In this document: piece by piece, positions 18,309-27,276 of the stretch | How the letters are laid out: every line of letters begins with the position of its first letter | Numbering within the stretch: position 1 is the stretch's first letter | Origin: Hyphomicrobium sp. | GTDB lineage: Bacteria > Pseudomonadota > Alphaproteobacteria > Rhizobiales > Hyphomicrobiaceae | Assembly (NCBI RefSeq): GCF_003987855.1 | Contig: NZ_RXIZ01000005.1 | Coordinates: 1-64,000 of the forward strand | Direction of reading: 5' to 3' | Length of the DNA: 64,000 bases | Translations under genes and position numbers: made by a program | Notes under the pieces: model-generated | What the model was told of the DNA's origin: nothing | Databases searched by the model: none | Seen by the model: only the letters and a program-made list of their open reading frames with translations

Positions 18309-18554
18309 TCAGCCGGTCTGAGCGGCGTTCTTTTCCTTGGCCGCGAGTTCGAGATAACGCTTTAGCGAAATCTCCGCCGATGCATACGCTTCCTGCGCAT
18401 CGACACTCCAGTATCGCAGATCAGGCAACGCGATCGGCTGGCCCGTTACGGCGCATCGCACGAAATCGCCCGGCGACATCACTTCGAATTCGCCATCGAG
18501 GTAGCGAACTTTGGCTTCATTGCGCAGCCCAAAAAATTTTTCGATCCGATTCAT
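18309..18554 (-). CDS. DUF2093 domain protein
   Basis: An 81-residue protein starting MNRIEKFFGLRNEAKVRYLDG. It belongs to the DUF2093 family, small alphaproteobacterial proteins often near lpxK, with the conserved core VMSPGDFVRCAVTGQPI and LRYWSVDAQEAY. Function unknown; no signal peptide or membrane segment. I start at ATG 18554 because similarity begins there, although the frame is open 26 codons upstream. Convergent with lpxK (11 bp apart) and downstream of xseA on the same strand. Confidence 0.85.
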   Translation of the reverse strand: MNRIEKFFGLRNEAKVRYLDGEFEVMSPGDFVRCAVTGQPIALPDLRYWSVDAQEAYASAEISLKRYLELAAKEKNAAQTG

Positions 18555-18647
18555 ATGTTTTTCGAGCCGTGCTCTCCATTTGTCGCCCGGATGATCTGAA
18601 CTCTGACCATTCAGCGCGAGACGAACGTACAATCTAACCCAGGCCTA

Positions 18648-20126
18648 TTAAAATAGTGAGCCCTGTTTGTTGCGCCCACTCGTCTTTTGTCGCGGCGTCT
18701 TGCTGCCACGTTCGCTCGATTTCGAACCTTCGGATTGCGTGTCAGGTCCTGGCCCGCCCTCCGCTATTGCTCCAACCCGGCCGTCGGCAAATTCAATGTT
18801 AATGACAGCGCCCGCCTGGACCGATGCGGCCTGACGCACCATCTGGCCGTTGTCATCGCGCACGAGGGCAAACCCGCGCGACAAAACGCTTTGATAGCCC
18901 AACGACTTGAGAAGGTCGGCGCGGCCATCGAGAATGCGACGGCTGACCGCCACCCGGTTCATGAGGGCGCGTCCGGCGCGGCGCTCCAAGACTTCCAGCC
19001 GCTCGGCGCATCGGGAGTGCCTTTGAAGGATCGTCGCAGGCGAAAGTCGGCCAGTGATGCGCGCCAGCTGAGTTGCATGCGCGCGCGTGTTGGCAAGCAG
19101 CGCGCGAGAGAGCCGCCGGTCGACCGCATCAAACCGCTGCCGCGGCATCGCAACGATGTCCTGCAGCTTCGGCAGGCCGCGCGATGAAGCCTTGAGATGG
19201 GTTTTCGCGCTTTCAAGGGCGCGCCGCACGGCGGTCCTCTTTCGCATCATGAACTTCTCGACGCATTCGACGAGCTCTGAATATTTCGGCACCGCCCATT
19301 CCGCCGCCTTCGTCGGCGTCGGCGCGCGCGCATCGGCAACAAGATCGATCAAAGTCCAATCGGTCTCGTGTCCGACTGCCGAGATTAACGGGATCGAACT
19401 TTCGGCTGCGGCCCGAACCACAATCTCTTCATTGAAGCTCCAGAGGTCTTCGAGACTTCCGCCGCCGCGCGCAACGATGAGAACATCGGGACGCGGAATG
19501 ACGCCGTTCGCTTCAAGCGCATTGAAGCCCTTGATCGCCGCCGCGACCTCCGCCGCGCTGCCTTCGCCTTGCACACGCACCGGCCACAGCAGGACGCGCG
19601 TCGGGAAGCGCTCGTTGAAACCGTGCAGCATGTCGCGAATGACGGCCCCCGTCGGCGACGTCACGATACCGACGACCTTTGGAAGATAGGGACGCGGCTT
19701 TTTTCGCTCTTCCGCGAATAACCCTTCGGCTGCGAACTTCCGCTTGCGCTCTTCGAGCAGCGCCATCAGCGCGCCGGCCCCGGCGGGCTCCAGCGCTTCG
19801 ATCATGATCTGATATTTCGAGGAGCCCGGGAAAGTCGTGACCTTCCCTTGCGCGATCACTTCCATGCCCTCTTCGGGCTTGAACCGCAGACGGCCGAACG
19901 CGCCTTTCCAGATGACCGCCTCGATCTTAGCTTTTTCGTCCTTCAGGGCGAAATAGCAGTGGCCAGACGCATGCGGCCCCCGATAACCGGAAATCTCGCC
20001 CCGCAGGCGAACGTAGCCGAAGCCGTCCTCCAGCGCGCGCTTGATCGCGCCGGAAAGCTCGGACACGGAAAATTCCGGAGCATTTGCTCCAGCGCGGTTG
20101 TCTCGGGTGTTTGGAATGGAATTCAA
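18648..20126 (-). CDS. xseA: Exodeoxyribonuclease VII large subunit
   Basis: XseA with XseB degrades single-stranded DNA into oligonucleotides. The 492-residue protein has the N-terminal OB-fold (about residues 20-115, [26 protein letters not shown]) and the central catalytic domain with [26 protein letters not shown] and [10 protein letters not shown], followed by a long coiled region. The C-terminal 50 residues are Lys/Arg/Ser/Gly-rich and variable. The small subunit gene is not adjacent. Divergent from purD, 93 bp apart. Confidence 0.95.
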   Translation of the reverse strand: MNSIPNTRDNRAGANAPEFSVSELSGAIKRALEDGFGYVRLRGEISGYRGPHASGHCYFALKDEKAKIEAVIWKGAFGRLRFKPEEGMEVIAQGKVTTFPGSSKYQIMIEALEPAGAGALMALLEERKRKFAAEGLFAEERKKPRPYLPKVVGIVTSPTGAVIRDMLHGFNERFPTRVLLWPVRVQGEGSAAEVAAAIKGFNALEANGVIPRPDVLIVARGGGSLEDLWSFNEEIVVRAAAESSIPLISAVGHETDWTLIDLVADARAPTPTKAAEWAVPKYSELVECVEKFMMRKRTAVRRALESAKTHLKASSRGLPKLQDIVAMPRQRFDAVDRRLSRALLANTRAHATQLARITGRLSPATILQRHSRCAERLEVLERRAGRALMNRVAVSRRILDGRADLLKSLGYQSVLSRGFALVRDDNGQMVRQAASVQAGAVINIEFADGRVGAIAEGGPGPDTQSEGSKSSERGSKTPRQKTSGRNKQGSLF

Positions 20127-20219
20127 GAGCTTACTGTTCTCGTCCGCGGTCTTGCTTGTTTCGCCGTCGATGTTACACCCGGATGCTACACTGAAAACCG
20201 GATTGCAACAGGCGACCTT

Positions 20220-21497
20220 ATGAACGTCCTACTACTCGGCTCAGGCGGCCGTGAGCACGCACTTGCCTGGGCCTTGAGCGCGAGCCCCTTGCTGACGAAG
20301 CTTTTCTGCGCCCCCGGCAATGCCGGAATCGCCGAGGTTGCACAATGCGTCCCTCTCGATCCCGCCAATCAGGAGAGCATCATCCAGTTCTGCCACGACG
20401 AACGCATCGACCTCGTCGTCATCGGACCCGAGGCGCCGCTTGTGGCCGGCCTCAGCGACGCCCTGACCCAAGCCGGAATTCGTAGTTTCGGACCAACCAA
20501 AAGCGCCGCGCAACTCGAAGGTTCGAAGGGCTTCACCAAAGACCTTTGCCGCAAGGCCGGCATACCGACAGCCGCATATGGCCGTTTCATGGATCTCGAC
20601 GCGGCGAAGGCCTATCTCGCCTCGCAAAGCATCCCGATCGTCATCAAGGCGGACGGCTTGGCGGCGGGCAAGGGCGTCGTTATCGCCGAAACGCGCCAAG
20701 ACGCCGAAGCGGCCGTGGAAGCCTGCCTCTCCGGCGCGTTCGGCTCAGCTGGCGCAGAAGTCGTCATCGAAGAATTCCTGGTCGGCGAGGAAGCCAGTTT
20801 CTTCGCGTTGTGCGATGGCACGACCGCCCTCCCCCTTGCCTCCGCCCAGGACCACAAACGCGTTGGCGACGGCGACACGGGACCGAACACAGGCGGCATG
20901 GGCGCTTACTCGCCTGCACCGATCATGACCGCAGACATGACCGAGCGCGTCATGAGAGAAATCATTCGCCCAACGATCGAAGAAATGGCGGCGAGAGGGA
21001 CGCCGTTCGAGGGCGTGTTGTTCGCAGGCCTGATGATCACGGCGACTGGCCCCAAGCTCATTGAATACAACGTCCGCTTCGGAGATCCGGAGACACAGGT
21101 TCTGATGATGCGCCTGAAGTCCGATCTGCTCGCCGCACTGATCGCCACCACCGACGGCGTGCTGAAGACGTTCGATGTCCGCTGGAGCGATGACGCCGCT
21201 CTCACCGTCGTCATGGCCGCGAACGGCTATCCCGGAACGCCGCTGAAAGGCACCGAGATCAGGGGCCTCGAAGTTGCAAAAACGATCCCGAACGTCGAAA
21301 TCTTCCACGCTGGCACGCGCCGCGACGGGGACCACATCATCGCCGATGGCGGGCGGGTGCTGAACGTCACGGGCCGCGGCAAAGCGGTAAAGGAAGCGCG
21401 CGACGCGGCGTACGCCGCGATTGCGAAGATCGATTGGCCGGGTGGCTTCTACCGAAAAGATATCGGTTGGCGCGCCCTGGAACGCGAAAAAAGTTGA
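20220..21497 (+). CDS. purD: Phosphoribosylamine-glycine ligase
   Basis: PurD makes glycinamide ribonucleotide from phosphoribosylamine, glycine and ATP, step two of purine synthesis. Start at ATG 20220 ([17 protein letters not shown]), the canonical N-terminus; the open frame continues far upstream antisense to xseA and is not coding there. The 425-residue protein has the ATP-grasp domain at about residues 100-290 with [11 protein letters not shown], the Gly-rich TGGMGAYSP loop, and the [11 protein letters not shown] metal site. Followed 17 bp later by the patatin gene. Confidence 0.96.
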   Translation: MNVLLLGSGGREHALAWALSASPLLTKLFCAPGNAGIAEVAQCVPLDPANQESIIQFCHDERIDLVVIGPEAPLVAGLSDALTQAGIRSFGPTKSAAQLEGSKGFTKDLCRKAGIPTAAYGRFMDLDAAKAYLASQSIPIVIKADGLAAGKGVVIAETRQDAEAAVEACLSGAFGSAGAEVVIEEFLVGEEASFFALCDGTTALPLASAQDHKRVGDGDTGPNTGGMGAYSPAPIMTADMTERVMREIIRPTIEEMAARGTPFEGVLFAGLMITATGPKLIEYNVRFGDPETQVLMMRLKSDLLAALIATTDGVLKTFDVRWSDDAALTVVMAANGYPGTPLKGTEIRGLEVAKTIPNVEIFHAGTRRDGDHIIADGGRVLNVTGRGKAVKEARDAAYAAIAKIDWPGGFYRKDIGWRALEREKS

Positions 21498-21514
21498 ACG
21501 GATCAGCGGCGGCG

Positions 21515-22507
21515 ATGGCGGGGAAGATAGCTGAAAATTCAGCCTCAGACGGCAAACTCCCCGCGCGCAAGCCGACGATCGGACTGGCGCTTGGCGGCGG
21601 CGGGGCGCGTGGCCTCGCCCACATCGCGATGCTCGAAGCATTCGACGAGCTTGGTCTGAAACCCAGCATCATCGCCGGAACCTCCATCGGCGCGGTCTAT
21701 GGAGCCGCATACGCGTCGGGCATCTCTGGGCGCGAACTGCGCGAGCACACGCGCTACATCCTCTCGCAACGGCTTGGTCTTATTCGCGACCTGTTCATGC
21801 GCCGGGCTCAGCCGTTTTCCCAACTGCTCAACCTCTTCGGAGCGCGCAACGCCGTTCTCGATCCGCTGGCCGTGCTCGACCTCATACTTCCGGCGACGAT
21901 CAAGTCCACGTTCGAAGAGTGCGAAATTCCGCTGAAGATCGTCGCTTCCGATTTCTACGACCAGGAACAGAAAGTCTTCACCGCCGGATTGCTGCGCCCC
22001 GCAGTGGCGGCGAGCATGGCGCTGCCGGTGATCTTCCAGCCAGTCATTTTCGAAGGACGAGCGCTGATCGACGGCGGACTGACGAACCCGCTGCCGTTCG
22101 ATCTGCTGTTGCCGGACGCCGACATCGTCGTTGCCATTGACGTGTCCGGCGCGCCCGTTCCCGATCCAAAGCGCGTGGCGCCGACAGCGTTCTCAGCCCT
22201 GTTTTCGAGCGCATTCCTGTTTGAACGCACGATTGTGCGGGAAAAGCTGAAGGCGCGCCAGCCCGACATTCTCATCAGCGCGGGGACGAGCCAGTATCAG
22301 GTTCTCGATTTCCTGAAGTACGATGAAATTCTCGCCGCCGCCGAACCCGCGAAGGCGAAGCTGAAGCAGCAGCTGTCGCGCGTCCTGTCCGTCGAAACGC
22401 TGCATGTTCTCGAGGGCCCCCAGCCCGAAACCCCCACGCTGCCGGGACATAAGCCGAAAAAACGCCGCCTTCTTCCCCGTCCGCGCAAAACACGAGATCG
22501 CGATTAA
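21515..22507 (+). CDS. Patatin-like phospholipase family protein
   Basis: A 330-residue serine acyl hydrolase of the bacterial patatin/RssA type. It shows the oxyanion loop LGGGGARGLAH (about residues 26-36), the nucleophile elbow GTSIG with Ser near residue 57, and the catalytic Asp in the DGG motif (about 187-189). The N-terminal 20 residues and the C-terminal 40 (Pro/Lys/Arg-rich) are variable. Likely cytoplasmic; the lipid substrate is unknown. Start ATG 21515; an upstream in-frame TTG at 21494 is possible. It probably reads through from purD. Confidence 0.88.
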   Translation: MAGKIAENSASDGKLPARKPTIGLALGGGGARGLAHIAMLEAFDELGLKPSIIAGTSIGAVYGAAYASGISGRELREHTRYILSQRLGLIRDLFMRRAQPFSQLLNLFGARNAVLDPLAVLDLILPATIKSTFEECEIPLKIVASDFYDQEQKVFTAGLLRPAVAASMALPVIFQPVIFEGRALIDGGLTNPLPFDLLLPDADIVVAIDVSGAPVPDPKRVAPTAFSALFSSAFLFERTIVREKLKARQPDILISAGTSQYQVLDFLKYDEILAAAEPAKAKLKQQLSRVLSVETLHVLEGPQPETPTLPGHKPKKRRLLPRPRKTRDRD

Positions 22508-22536
22508 ACGAGCCGCACGCTGAGGCGGCTGACGCA

Positions 22537-22998
22537 TCAATCCCGCCGCGCGGCGAAAAAGTCTTTCAGCAGCGCGCTTGCTTCCGCCTCTCCGATACCC
22601 GGATAGATCTCCGGCACATGATGGCAGGTCGGCTGGTTGAAGATGCGCGCACCCTGCTCCACCCCGCCACCCTTCGGATCGCTCGCGGCATAGTAAAGCC
22701 GCTTCAATCGCGCGAAAGAAATTGCCGTCGCGCACATCGGGCACGGCTCAAGCGTCACGTAGATGCTGCACCCGAGGAGCCGCTCCTCCGCCAATTCCGC
22801 GCACACGGCCCGGATGACGAGGATCTCCGCGTGCGCCGTCGGATCGCTGAATTCACGCGTGCAATTGCCCGCACTCGCCAGCACCTGCCCTTCCGGCGAA
22901 ACGATGACCGCGCCGATTGGCACCTCGCCGCGCGCCGCAGCCGCTTCCGCTTCGGCAAGCGCGCGTGCCATATGGCTTATGGCGTCCTTCGATGTCAT
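22537..22998 (-). CDS. tadA: tRNA-specific adenosine deaminase
   Basis: TadA converts A34 to inosine in tRNA-Arg(ACG). The 153-residue protein carries the cytidine-deaminase-type zinc site: HAE at residues 56-58 (His zinc ligand, Glu proton shuttle) and PCPMC at 85-89 (two Cys ligands). Length is normal. It is divergent from rluB, with only about 34 bp between the two ATG codons, so their promoters overlap. Confidence 0.94.
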   Translation of the reverse strand: MTSKDAISHMARALAEAEAAAARGEVPIGAVIVSPEGQVLASAGNCTREFSDPTAHAEILVIRAVCAELAEERLLGCSIYVTLEPCPMCATAISFARLKRLYYAASDPKGGGVEQGARIFNQPTCHHVPEIYPGIGEAEASALLKDFFAARRD

Positions 22999-23032
22999 AA
23001 GCTCGCTTCACTCATCAACGCCAAATCCTCAG

Positions 23033-23923
23033 ATGCAAAACCCACAACGATCGAAGCCACGTCAAACGCGCCGCCCGAAGCCGCCGGAAGCGGTTGCATC
23101 AGCCCCTGCCAATCGCGATGGACCGATGCGCATCGCCAAGGCGATGGCCCGCTCCGGGCTATGCTCTCGCCGCGAAGCCGAGCGATGGATCGCCGACGGC
23201 CGCGTCAGCGTCAACGGCAAGCTTCTGAAGACGCCGGCGATCGAGGTAAAGCCCGGCGACAAGGTGATCGTCGACGGCAAGCCGCTGCCCTCGGCCGAAC
23301 CTCCACAGCTTTGGCGTTATCACAAGCCAAAGGGTGTCGTCACGACGCATTCCGATCCTGAAGGGCGGCCAACCGTTTTCGACAAATTGCCCCCCGAAAT
23401 GCCGCGCGTGATCTCTGTCGGCCGTCTCGACTTCAATACCGAGGGCCTGCTGCTCCTGACCAATGACGGCGGCCTCGCTCGCCATCTGGAGCTCCCCGCG
23501 AACGGCTGGGTTCGCCGCTATCGCGTTCGCGCCAAAGGCCGCGTCACGCCCGATGACCTCGTAAAGCTAAAGGCCGGCGTAACGATCGATGGCGTGAACT
23601 ACGGTCCGGTCGAAGCTCAGGTCGATAGCGTCCAGGGCGCCAATACCTGGCTGACGATCGCGATCCGCGAAGGCAAGAATCGCGAAGTCCGCAATGTGCT
23701 CGCGCACCTGGGGCTCACCGTAAATCGCTTGATCCGTGTCTCATTCGGGCCGTTCCAGCTGCTCGATCTGCAGCCGGGTGCGGTAGAAGCCGTTCGCCGC
23801 AAGGTGCTCGTCGCTCAATTGGGGCCGCGGACGTCCGAAGCCCTCGGCATGTCCGAAAGCCAAGCCCAGCGCAAGGAGCGTCATGCCCGCGGTAAGGCCG
23901 CGAGCGAGGCTGACGAGAAATGA
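23033..23923 (+). CDS. rluB: 23S rRNA pseudouridine synthase, RluB/RsuA family
   Basis: A 296-residue pseudouridine synthase. An N-terminal S4 RNA-binding domain (about residues 27-75, [22 protein letters not shown]) precedes the catalytic domain with [18 protein letters not shown], Asp near residue 131 being the nucleophile. It most resembles RluB (U2605 of 23S rRNA), although RluF/RsuA cannot be excluded from motifs alone. The start ATG 23033 gives a Lys/Arg/Pro-rich N-terminus. It ends in ATGA overlap with rsmD. The tail is basic. Confidence 0.9.
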   Translation: MQNPQRSKPRQTRRPKPPEAVASAPANRDGPMRIAKAMARSGLCSRREAERWIADGRVSVNGKLLKTPAIEVKPGDKVIVDGKPLPSAEPPQLWRYHKPKGVVTTHSDPEGRPTVFDKLPPEMPRVISVGRLDFNTEGLLLLTNDGGLARHLELPANGWVRRYRVRAKGRVTPDDLVKLKAGVTIDGVNYGPVEAQVDSVQGANTWLTIAIREGKNREVRNVLAHLGLTVNRLIRVSFGPFQLLDLQPGAVEAVRRKVLVAQLGPRTSEALGMSESQAQRKERHARGKAASEADEK

Positions 23924-24480
23924 GGGTGGTCGCCGGACGATTTCGCGGCCGGGCTCTCGAAGCGCCCGACGGCATGGATACGCGTCCAACGTCGGATCGC
24001 GTGCGGGAAAGCGTATTCAACATCCTGACGCATGGCATCGCCGATTTTGCGCTGGACGGTGCCCGTGTCATCGATCTCTTTGCAGGAACCGGCGCACTCG
24101 GCATCGAAGCCGTATCGCGCGGCGCAGCTTATTGCCTGTTCGTCGAAGAAGCACCCGACGCCCGCGCGCTGATCCGCAAAAACGTGGAAGCCCTGGGCCT
24201 CACCGGCGAGACGCGCATCTTCCGTCGGGACGCAACAGATCTCGGACCGGCGGGCAACATGGAGCCATACAGCCTCGCCTTTCTCGATCCCCCTTACGCC
24301 AAAGGACTGGGCGAGAAGGCCCTCGCCGGACTTGCGGAGGGCAAATGGCTGACCCCAAGGGCCGTTTGTATGCTCGAGGAGCGCGCCGGCGTGCCTGTCG
24401 CGATCCCGGCTGCGTTTGAACTGCTGGATACGCGGACCTACGGCGACACCGAAATCCGCTTTCTCCTCTACCGCGGATAG
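23920..24480 (+). CDS. rsmD: 16S rRNA (guanine-966-N2)-methyltransferase
   Basis: RsmD methylates G966 of 16S rRNA. The 186-residue protein starts [16 protein letters not shown], the canonical N-terminus, with the SAM loop [18 protein letters not shown] (about residues 45-62) and the amino-methyltransferase motif LDPPY (122-126). Overlaps rluB by 4 bp. Convergent with the MFS gene 2 bp away. Confidence 0.94.
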   Translation: MRVVAGRFRGRALEAPDGMDTRPTSDRVRESVFNILTHGIADFALDGARVIDLFAGTGALGIEAVSRGAAYCLFVEEAPDARALIRKNVEALGLTGETRIFRRDATDLGPAGNMEPYSLAFLDPPYAKGLGEKALAGLAEGKWLTPRAVCMLEERAGVPVAIPAAFELLDTRTYGDTEIRFLLYRG

Positions 24481-24482
24481 AT

Positions 24483-25766
24483 CTAGGGCAGAGCCGCTAG
24501 GCGATCGTCGCGTTCGCCTGCCGCGTACCCCGCCACGCCATAGAACACGATGAAGAGATAACTCGGCACGGCCAACACCAGATAGGCGAGTTGGAAGTCG
24601 ACATGCTCCTTCAGCACGCCGAAAGCGTAGGGCATCAATGCGCCGCCGGAAATCGCCATGATGAGCAGCGCCGATCCGGTCTCGGTATGTTGCCCAAGGC
24701 CGCGGATCGCCAGCGGAAATATCGCCGGCCACATCATCGCATTGGCAAAACCTAGGCTCGCGATGAACAACACCGACACGTATCCTGTCGTCACGTAAGC
24801 ACCGATCGCGAGCGCGACGCCCAGTACGCCGGAAAAGGCCAGATAGCGCTGCTGCGAAACGAACCGCGGAATGACGATGAGCCCAACCACGTATCCAGCA
24901 AGCATCGCGAAGAGAGTGTACGAGGTAAAAAAGCGTGTCGCCGACACCGGCAGTCCGAAACCCGCTCCGTAGAGTCCGATCGCATCGCCAGCCATCACCT
25001 CGACGCCGACATAGAGAAAGAGGCACACGACGCCCAGCCAAAGATGCGGAAAAGCGAACACGCTTGGCAACTCGCGCGCTTCGTTTGGACGCGCGGCGCG
25101 AACGTCCGGCAGCTTCGAACGCGCGATCCACAAGCCGAGGACTGCGAGTAGAAACGCCATCACGAGATAGGGTCCGTGCACGCGGGCAGCGAAGCTGTCG
25201 AGCAAGGCTTCGCGCGCTTCGGAGTTAGCCGCCTTTGCCACGTCCCCTTCGAAGCTTTCGACGCCCCTCAATACGAGCGCCGCAAAGACGAAAGGCGCGA
25301 TGACACCCGCGAGCTTGTGGCAGATCCCCATGACCGCGATGCGCCGCGCCGCGCTTTCATGCGGACCGAGAATGCACACGTACGGATTGGATGCCGTCTG
25401 CAGGAGCGACAATCCCGCGCCGGTGATGAAGAGGCCAGCAAGCGTCCCGGAATAGATGCGCATCGTCGTGAACTGCCCGAACAGCACCGAGCCGATGGCC
25501 ATGACGTAGAGACCAATCGCGATGCCCTGCTTCATGCCGGTGCGCTTCAGGATGGCGGACGCAGGCAAGGCCAAGAAGAAATACGACAGGTAGAACGCCA
25601 TGGGGACGAGAAACGCGTTCACATCATCGAGCGTGAACGCGAGCTTTACGAACGTGATCAGCGGGCCATTGAGCCACGTGACGAAGCCGAAAATGAAAAA
25701 CAGCGCCCCGATGGTGACGATCCCGGACGTGGCCACTGTGGATTTTTCTCGCTCCTCAATTCCCAA
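24483..25766 (-). CDS. MFS sugar transporter, FucP/GluP type
   Basis: A 427-residue protein with about 12 membrane helices. It resembles the FucP/GluP (fucose, glucose/galactose) proton symporter branch: GALFFIFGFVTWLNGPLI in helix 1 and the loop 'TGAGLSLLQTASNPYV' with the conserved Asn-Pro pair are hallmarks. The specific sugar cannot be assigned. It has its own promoter in the 328-bp region upstream. Neighbouring pgi is several genes away. Confidence 0.88.
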   Translation of the reverse strand: MGIEEREKSTVATSGIVTIGALFFIFGFVTWLNGPLITFVKLAFTLDDVNAFLVPMAFYLSYFFLALPASAILKRTGMKQGIAIGLYVMAIGSVLFGQFTTMRIYSGTLAGLFITGAGLSLLQTASNPYVCILGPHESAARRIAVMGICHKLAGVIAPFVFAALVLRGVESFEGDVAKAANSEAREALLDSFAARVHGPYLVMAFLLAVLGLWIARSKLPDVRAARPNEARELPSVFAFPHLWLGVVCLFLYVGVEVMAGDAIGLYGAGFGLPVSATRFFTSYTLFAMLAGYVVGLIVIPRFVSQQRYLAFSGVLGVALAIGAYVTTGYVSVLFIASLGFANAMMWPAIFPLAIRGLGQHTETGSALLIMAISGGALMPYAFGVLKEHVDFQLAYLVLAVPSYLFIVFYGVAGYAAGERDDRLAALP

Positions 25767-26094
25767 CTTGGCCCCTCCTGGCGGATCTACGGATTAGGAC
25801 GCCCCTCGCCAGCTGCGCCCCTAACCTCTGGCCGACGCTCGCTTTTCCCCTCGGACCTTAATCAGGATATCCGCGAAATCCGGAAAAAGCGACGTGCCGC
25901 CGCACCGTCACGAGCGCCGAAATCGACTGCAATCTCGTGCTGAAGCTTTTGATTTTCGGTGCCGGGCGTACTATGTCCAGACAGTGAAAAAGTAGGCTTG
26001 ACGAAAGTATACTTTTTCGCGAAACTACTAGTCTCGATTACCCGACTGGGTATCCGATGCCGGGGCCTTGAACCCCGTATGATTGGAGCCGCAA
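25767..26094. other. Intergenic region between MFS gene and bfd
   Basis: A 328-bp divergent spacer with no gene. It must contain the promoters of the sugar transporter (leftward) and bfd (rightward). The only strong structure I see is the inverted repeat annotated at 25986-26018. Confidence 0.6.
25986..26018 (+). promoter_or_regulatory. Inverted repeat upstream of bfd, possible operator/promoter
   Basis: A perfect 9-bp inverted repeat, GAAAAAGTA (25986-25994) and TACTTTTTC (26010-26018), with a 15-nt spacer. A -35-like TTGACG begins at 25998 inside the spacer. It lies about 75-110 bp before the bfd start. It does not match the Irr, Fur or RirA consensus that I know, so the binding factor is unknown. 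Confidence 0.4.
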
Positions 26095-26430
26095 TTGATT
26101 GTTTGCTCGTGCGCCGTAATAACCGATCGCGATATTGACGTCGCGGTTTCAGAGATCATGAGTACCGGCCCCGGCATTTTGCCGACGCCCGGCGTGGTCT
26201 TCCGGCATCTCAACAAAAAGATGAACTGCTGCCGCTGCGCTCCGATCGCGGTGTCTGCCATCTATTCCGCCATGGACCGGCTGGAGCGCTCGACGCGCAT
26301 CTGCCCGTTTGCGCTCGCCGAAGCCCGCGCCCGCCTCATCCGCATCGAAGAGCGCCGCGAACGCCGCCAGCGCCGCATCGATGCCGAGATCGCCGAACGC
26401 CGTCTCCAGCGCCGCCGCTCGGTCGCCTAA
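26095..26430 (+). CDS. bfd: Bacterioferritin-associated ferredoxin with C-terminal extension
   Basis: Bfd is a [2Fe-2S] protein that passes electrons to bacterioferritin to release stored iron. I start at TTG 26095 (reads LIVCSCAVITD, initiator Met) because GGAG lies 6 nt upstream and the family begins M-x-V-C-x-C. Cysteine ligands are C4, C6, C45 and C48 (C46 is extra). The spacing between pairs is a few residues longer than in E. coli Bfd. The protein is 111 residues, against about 64 for E. coli: residues about 65-111 are a highly charged Arg/Glu helix. It precedes bfr by 150 bp, which supports the call. Confidence 0.85.
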   Translation: MIVCSCAVITDRDIDVAVSEIMSTGPGILPTPGVVFRHLNKKMNCCRCAPIAVSAIYSAMDRLERSTRICPFALAEARARLIRIEERRERRQRRIDAEIAERRLQRRRSVA

Positions 26431-26515
26431 GCTGCTGTGGAGACTTGCGTCTCCTTTGCGGCCGAGAAATCTCGCCAGCCTCTGGTTAAAGCCGAAGTGA
26501 TCCGCTAGTTGTCAC

Positions 26516-26532
26516 TTTAGAATGTTTCTGGA
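26516..26532 (+). promoter_or_regulatory. Irr iron-control element (ICE-like) upstream of bfr
   Basis: The 17-bp site TTTAGAATGTTTCTGGA matches the Irr box TTTAGAA-N3-TTCTAAA fully in the left arm and at 5 of 7 positions in the right. A -35-like TTGTCA sits just before it at 26509. A 10-bp direct repeat ATTCCAGGAC (26532-26541 and 26548-26557) follows with a 16-bp period. It is 49 bp before the bfr start. In rhizobia Irr controls bfr through such boxes; here this is a prediction. Confidence 0.6.
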
Positions 26533-26580
26533 TTCCAGGACGGAAGCATTCCAGGACAACATTCGGCACGGAGCGGCGCC

Positions 26581-27069
26581 ATGAAGGGCAACAAAGACGT
26601 CATCACCCGTCTCAATGAGGCACTGAAACTCGAACTGGGCGCCATCAACCAATACTGGTTGCATTACCGTCTTCTGGACAACTGGGGATTCAAGAAGCTC
26701 GCGAAGAAAGAGCGCAAGGAATCGATCGAGGAGATGGAACACGCCGACCGTCTCATCGACCGCATCATCTTCCTGGACGGCCATCCGAACTTGCAGCACG
26801 TCGCCCCCCTGATGATCGGCGAGAACATCAAGGAAGTGCTGGAATGCGATCTCAAGGGCGAGAACATCGCCCGCGATCACTACAAGAAATCGCGCGAGAT
26901 CTGCCGCGACGTCGGCGACTACGTCACCATGCTGCTGTTCGAAGACCTCCTGAAGGACGAGGAAGGCCACATCGACTTCCTCGAAACCCAGCTCGATCTT
27001 CTCGCCAAGATCGGCGTCGAAAACTACGGTCAGCTCAACGCCGAACCGGCGAGCGACGACGACCACTGA
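26581..27069 (+). CDS. bfr: Bacterioferritin
   Basis: Bfr forms a 24-subunit haem-containing cage that oxidises Fe(II) and stores Fe(III). The 162-residue protein has all ferroxidase ligands at canonical positions (E18, E51, H54, E94, E127, H130) and the haem ligand M52. A Shine-Dalgarno-like GGAG lies about 7-10 nt before the ATG. The C-terminus ends in an Asp-rich DDDH tail. Together with bfd it forms an iron storage/release pair, and the ICE-like box upstream suggests iron regulation through Irr. Confidence 0.96.
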   Translation: MKGNKDVITRLNEALKLELGAINQYWLHYRLLDNWGFKKLAKKERKESIEEMEHADRLIDRIIFLDGHPNLQHVAPLMIGENIKEVLECDLKGENIARDHYKKSREICRDVGDYVTMLLFEDLLKDEEGHIDFLETQLDLLAKIGVENYGQLNAEPASDDDH

Positions 27070-27120
27070 TCGAGTTGTCATTTTCGGGCTCGTCCCGATA
27101 ACGACCTTCAACAAAACAAG

Positions 27121-27210
27121 CGTCATCCCGGCGAAAGCCGGGATCCACGCAAGCATCCGCATCCATGATGTCGATGTTCGTCGTGGATGGCCGCCTTCGC
27201 GGCCATGACG
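27121..27210. repeat. Two-hairpin intergenic repeat (REP/BIME-like)
   Basis: Two 29-bp units in opposite orientation. Unit 1 (27121-27149) and unit 2 (27182-27210) share the outer flanks CGTCAT and ATCCACG as inverted copies, and each folds into its own stem: CCCGGC/GCCGGG around GAAA and ATGGCCGC/GCGGCCAT around CTTC. The stem bases differ between units but pairing is kept. Such CGTCATCCCGGC-type repeats are common between genes in alphaproteobacteria. It sits in the convergent space between bfr and mutL. Confidence 0.75.
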
Positions 27211-27276
27211 AAGCGTGATGCACTTGTATTCGCCGCCGCCCGCACCCGGCCTTTTCCTCTCACGAGGAGCCCAAAG

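Noticed and set aside
20745-21641. Minus-strand frame opposite purD
   Set aside because: Shadow of purD/patatin; no family features.
26512-27162. Minus-strand frame starting MRMLAWIPAFAGMT over bfr
   Set aside because: The WIPAFAGMT string is the translation of the common alphaproteobacterial intergenic repeat; the rest is antisense to bfr.
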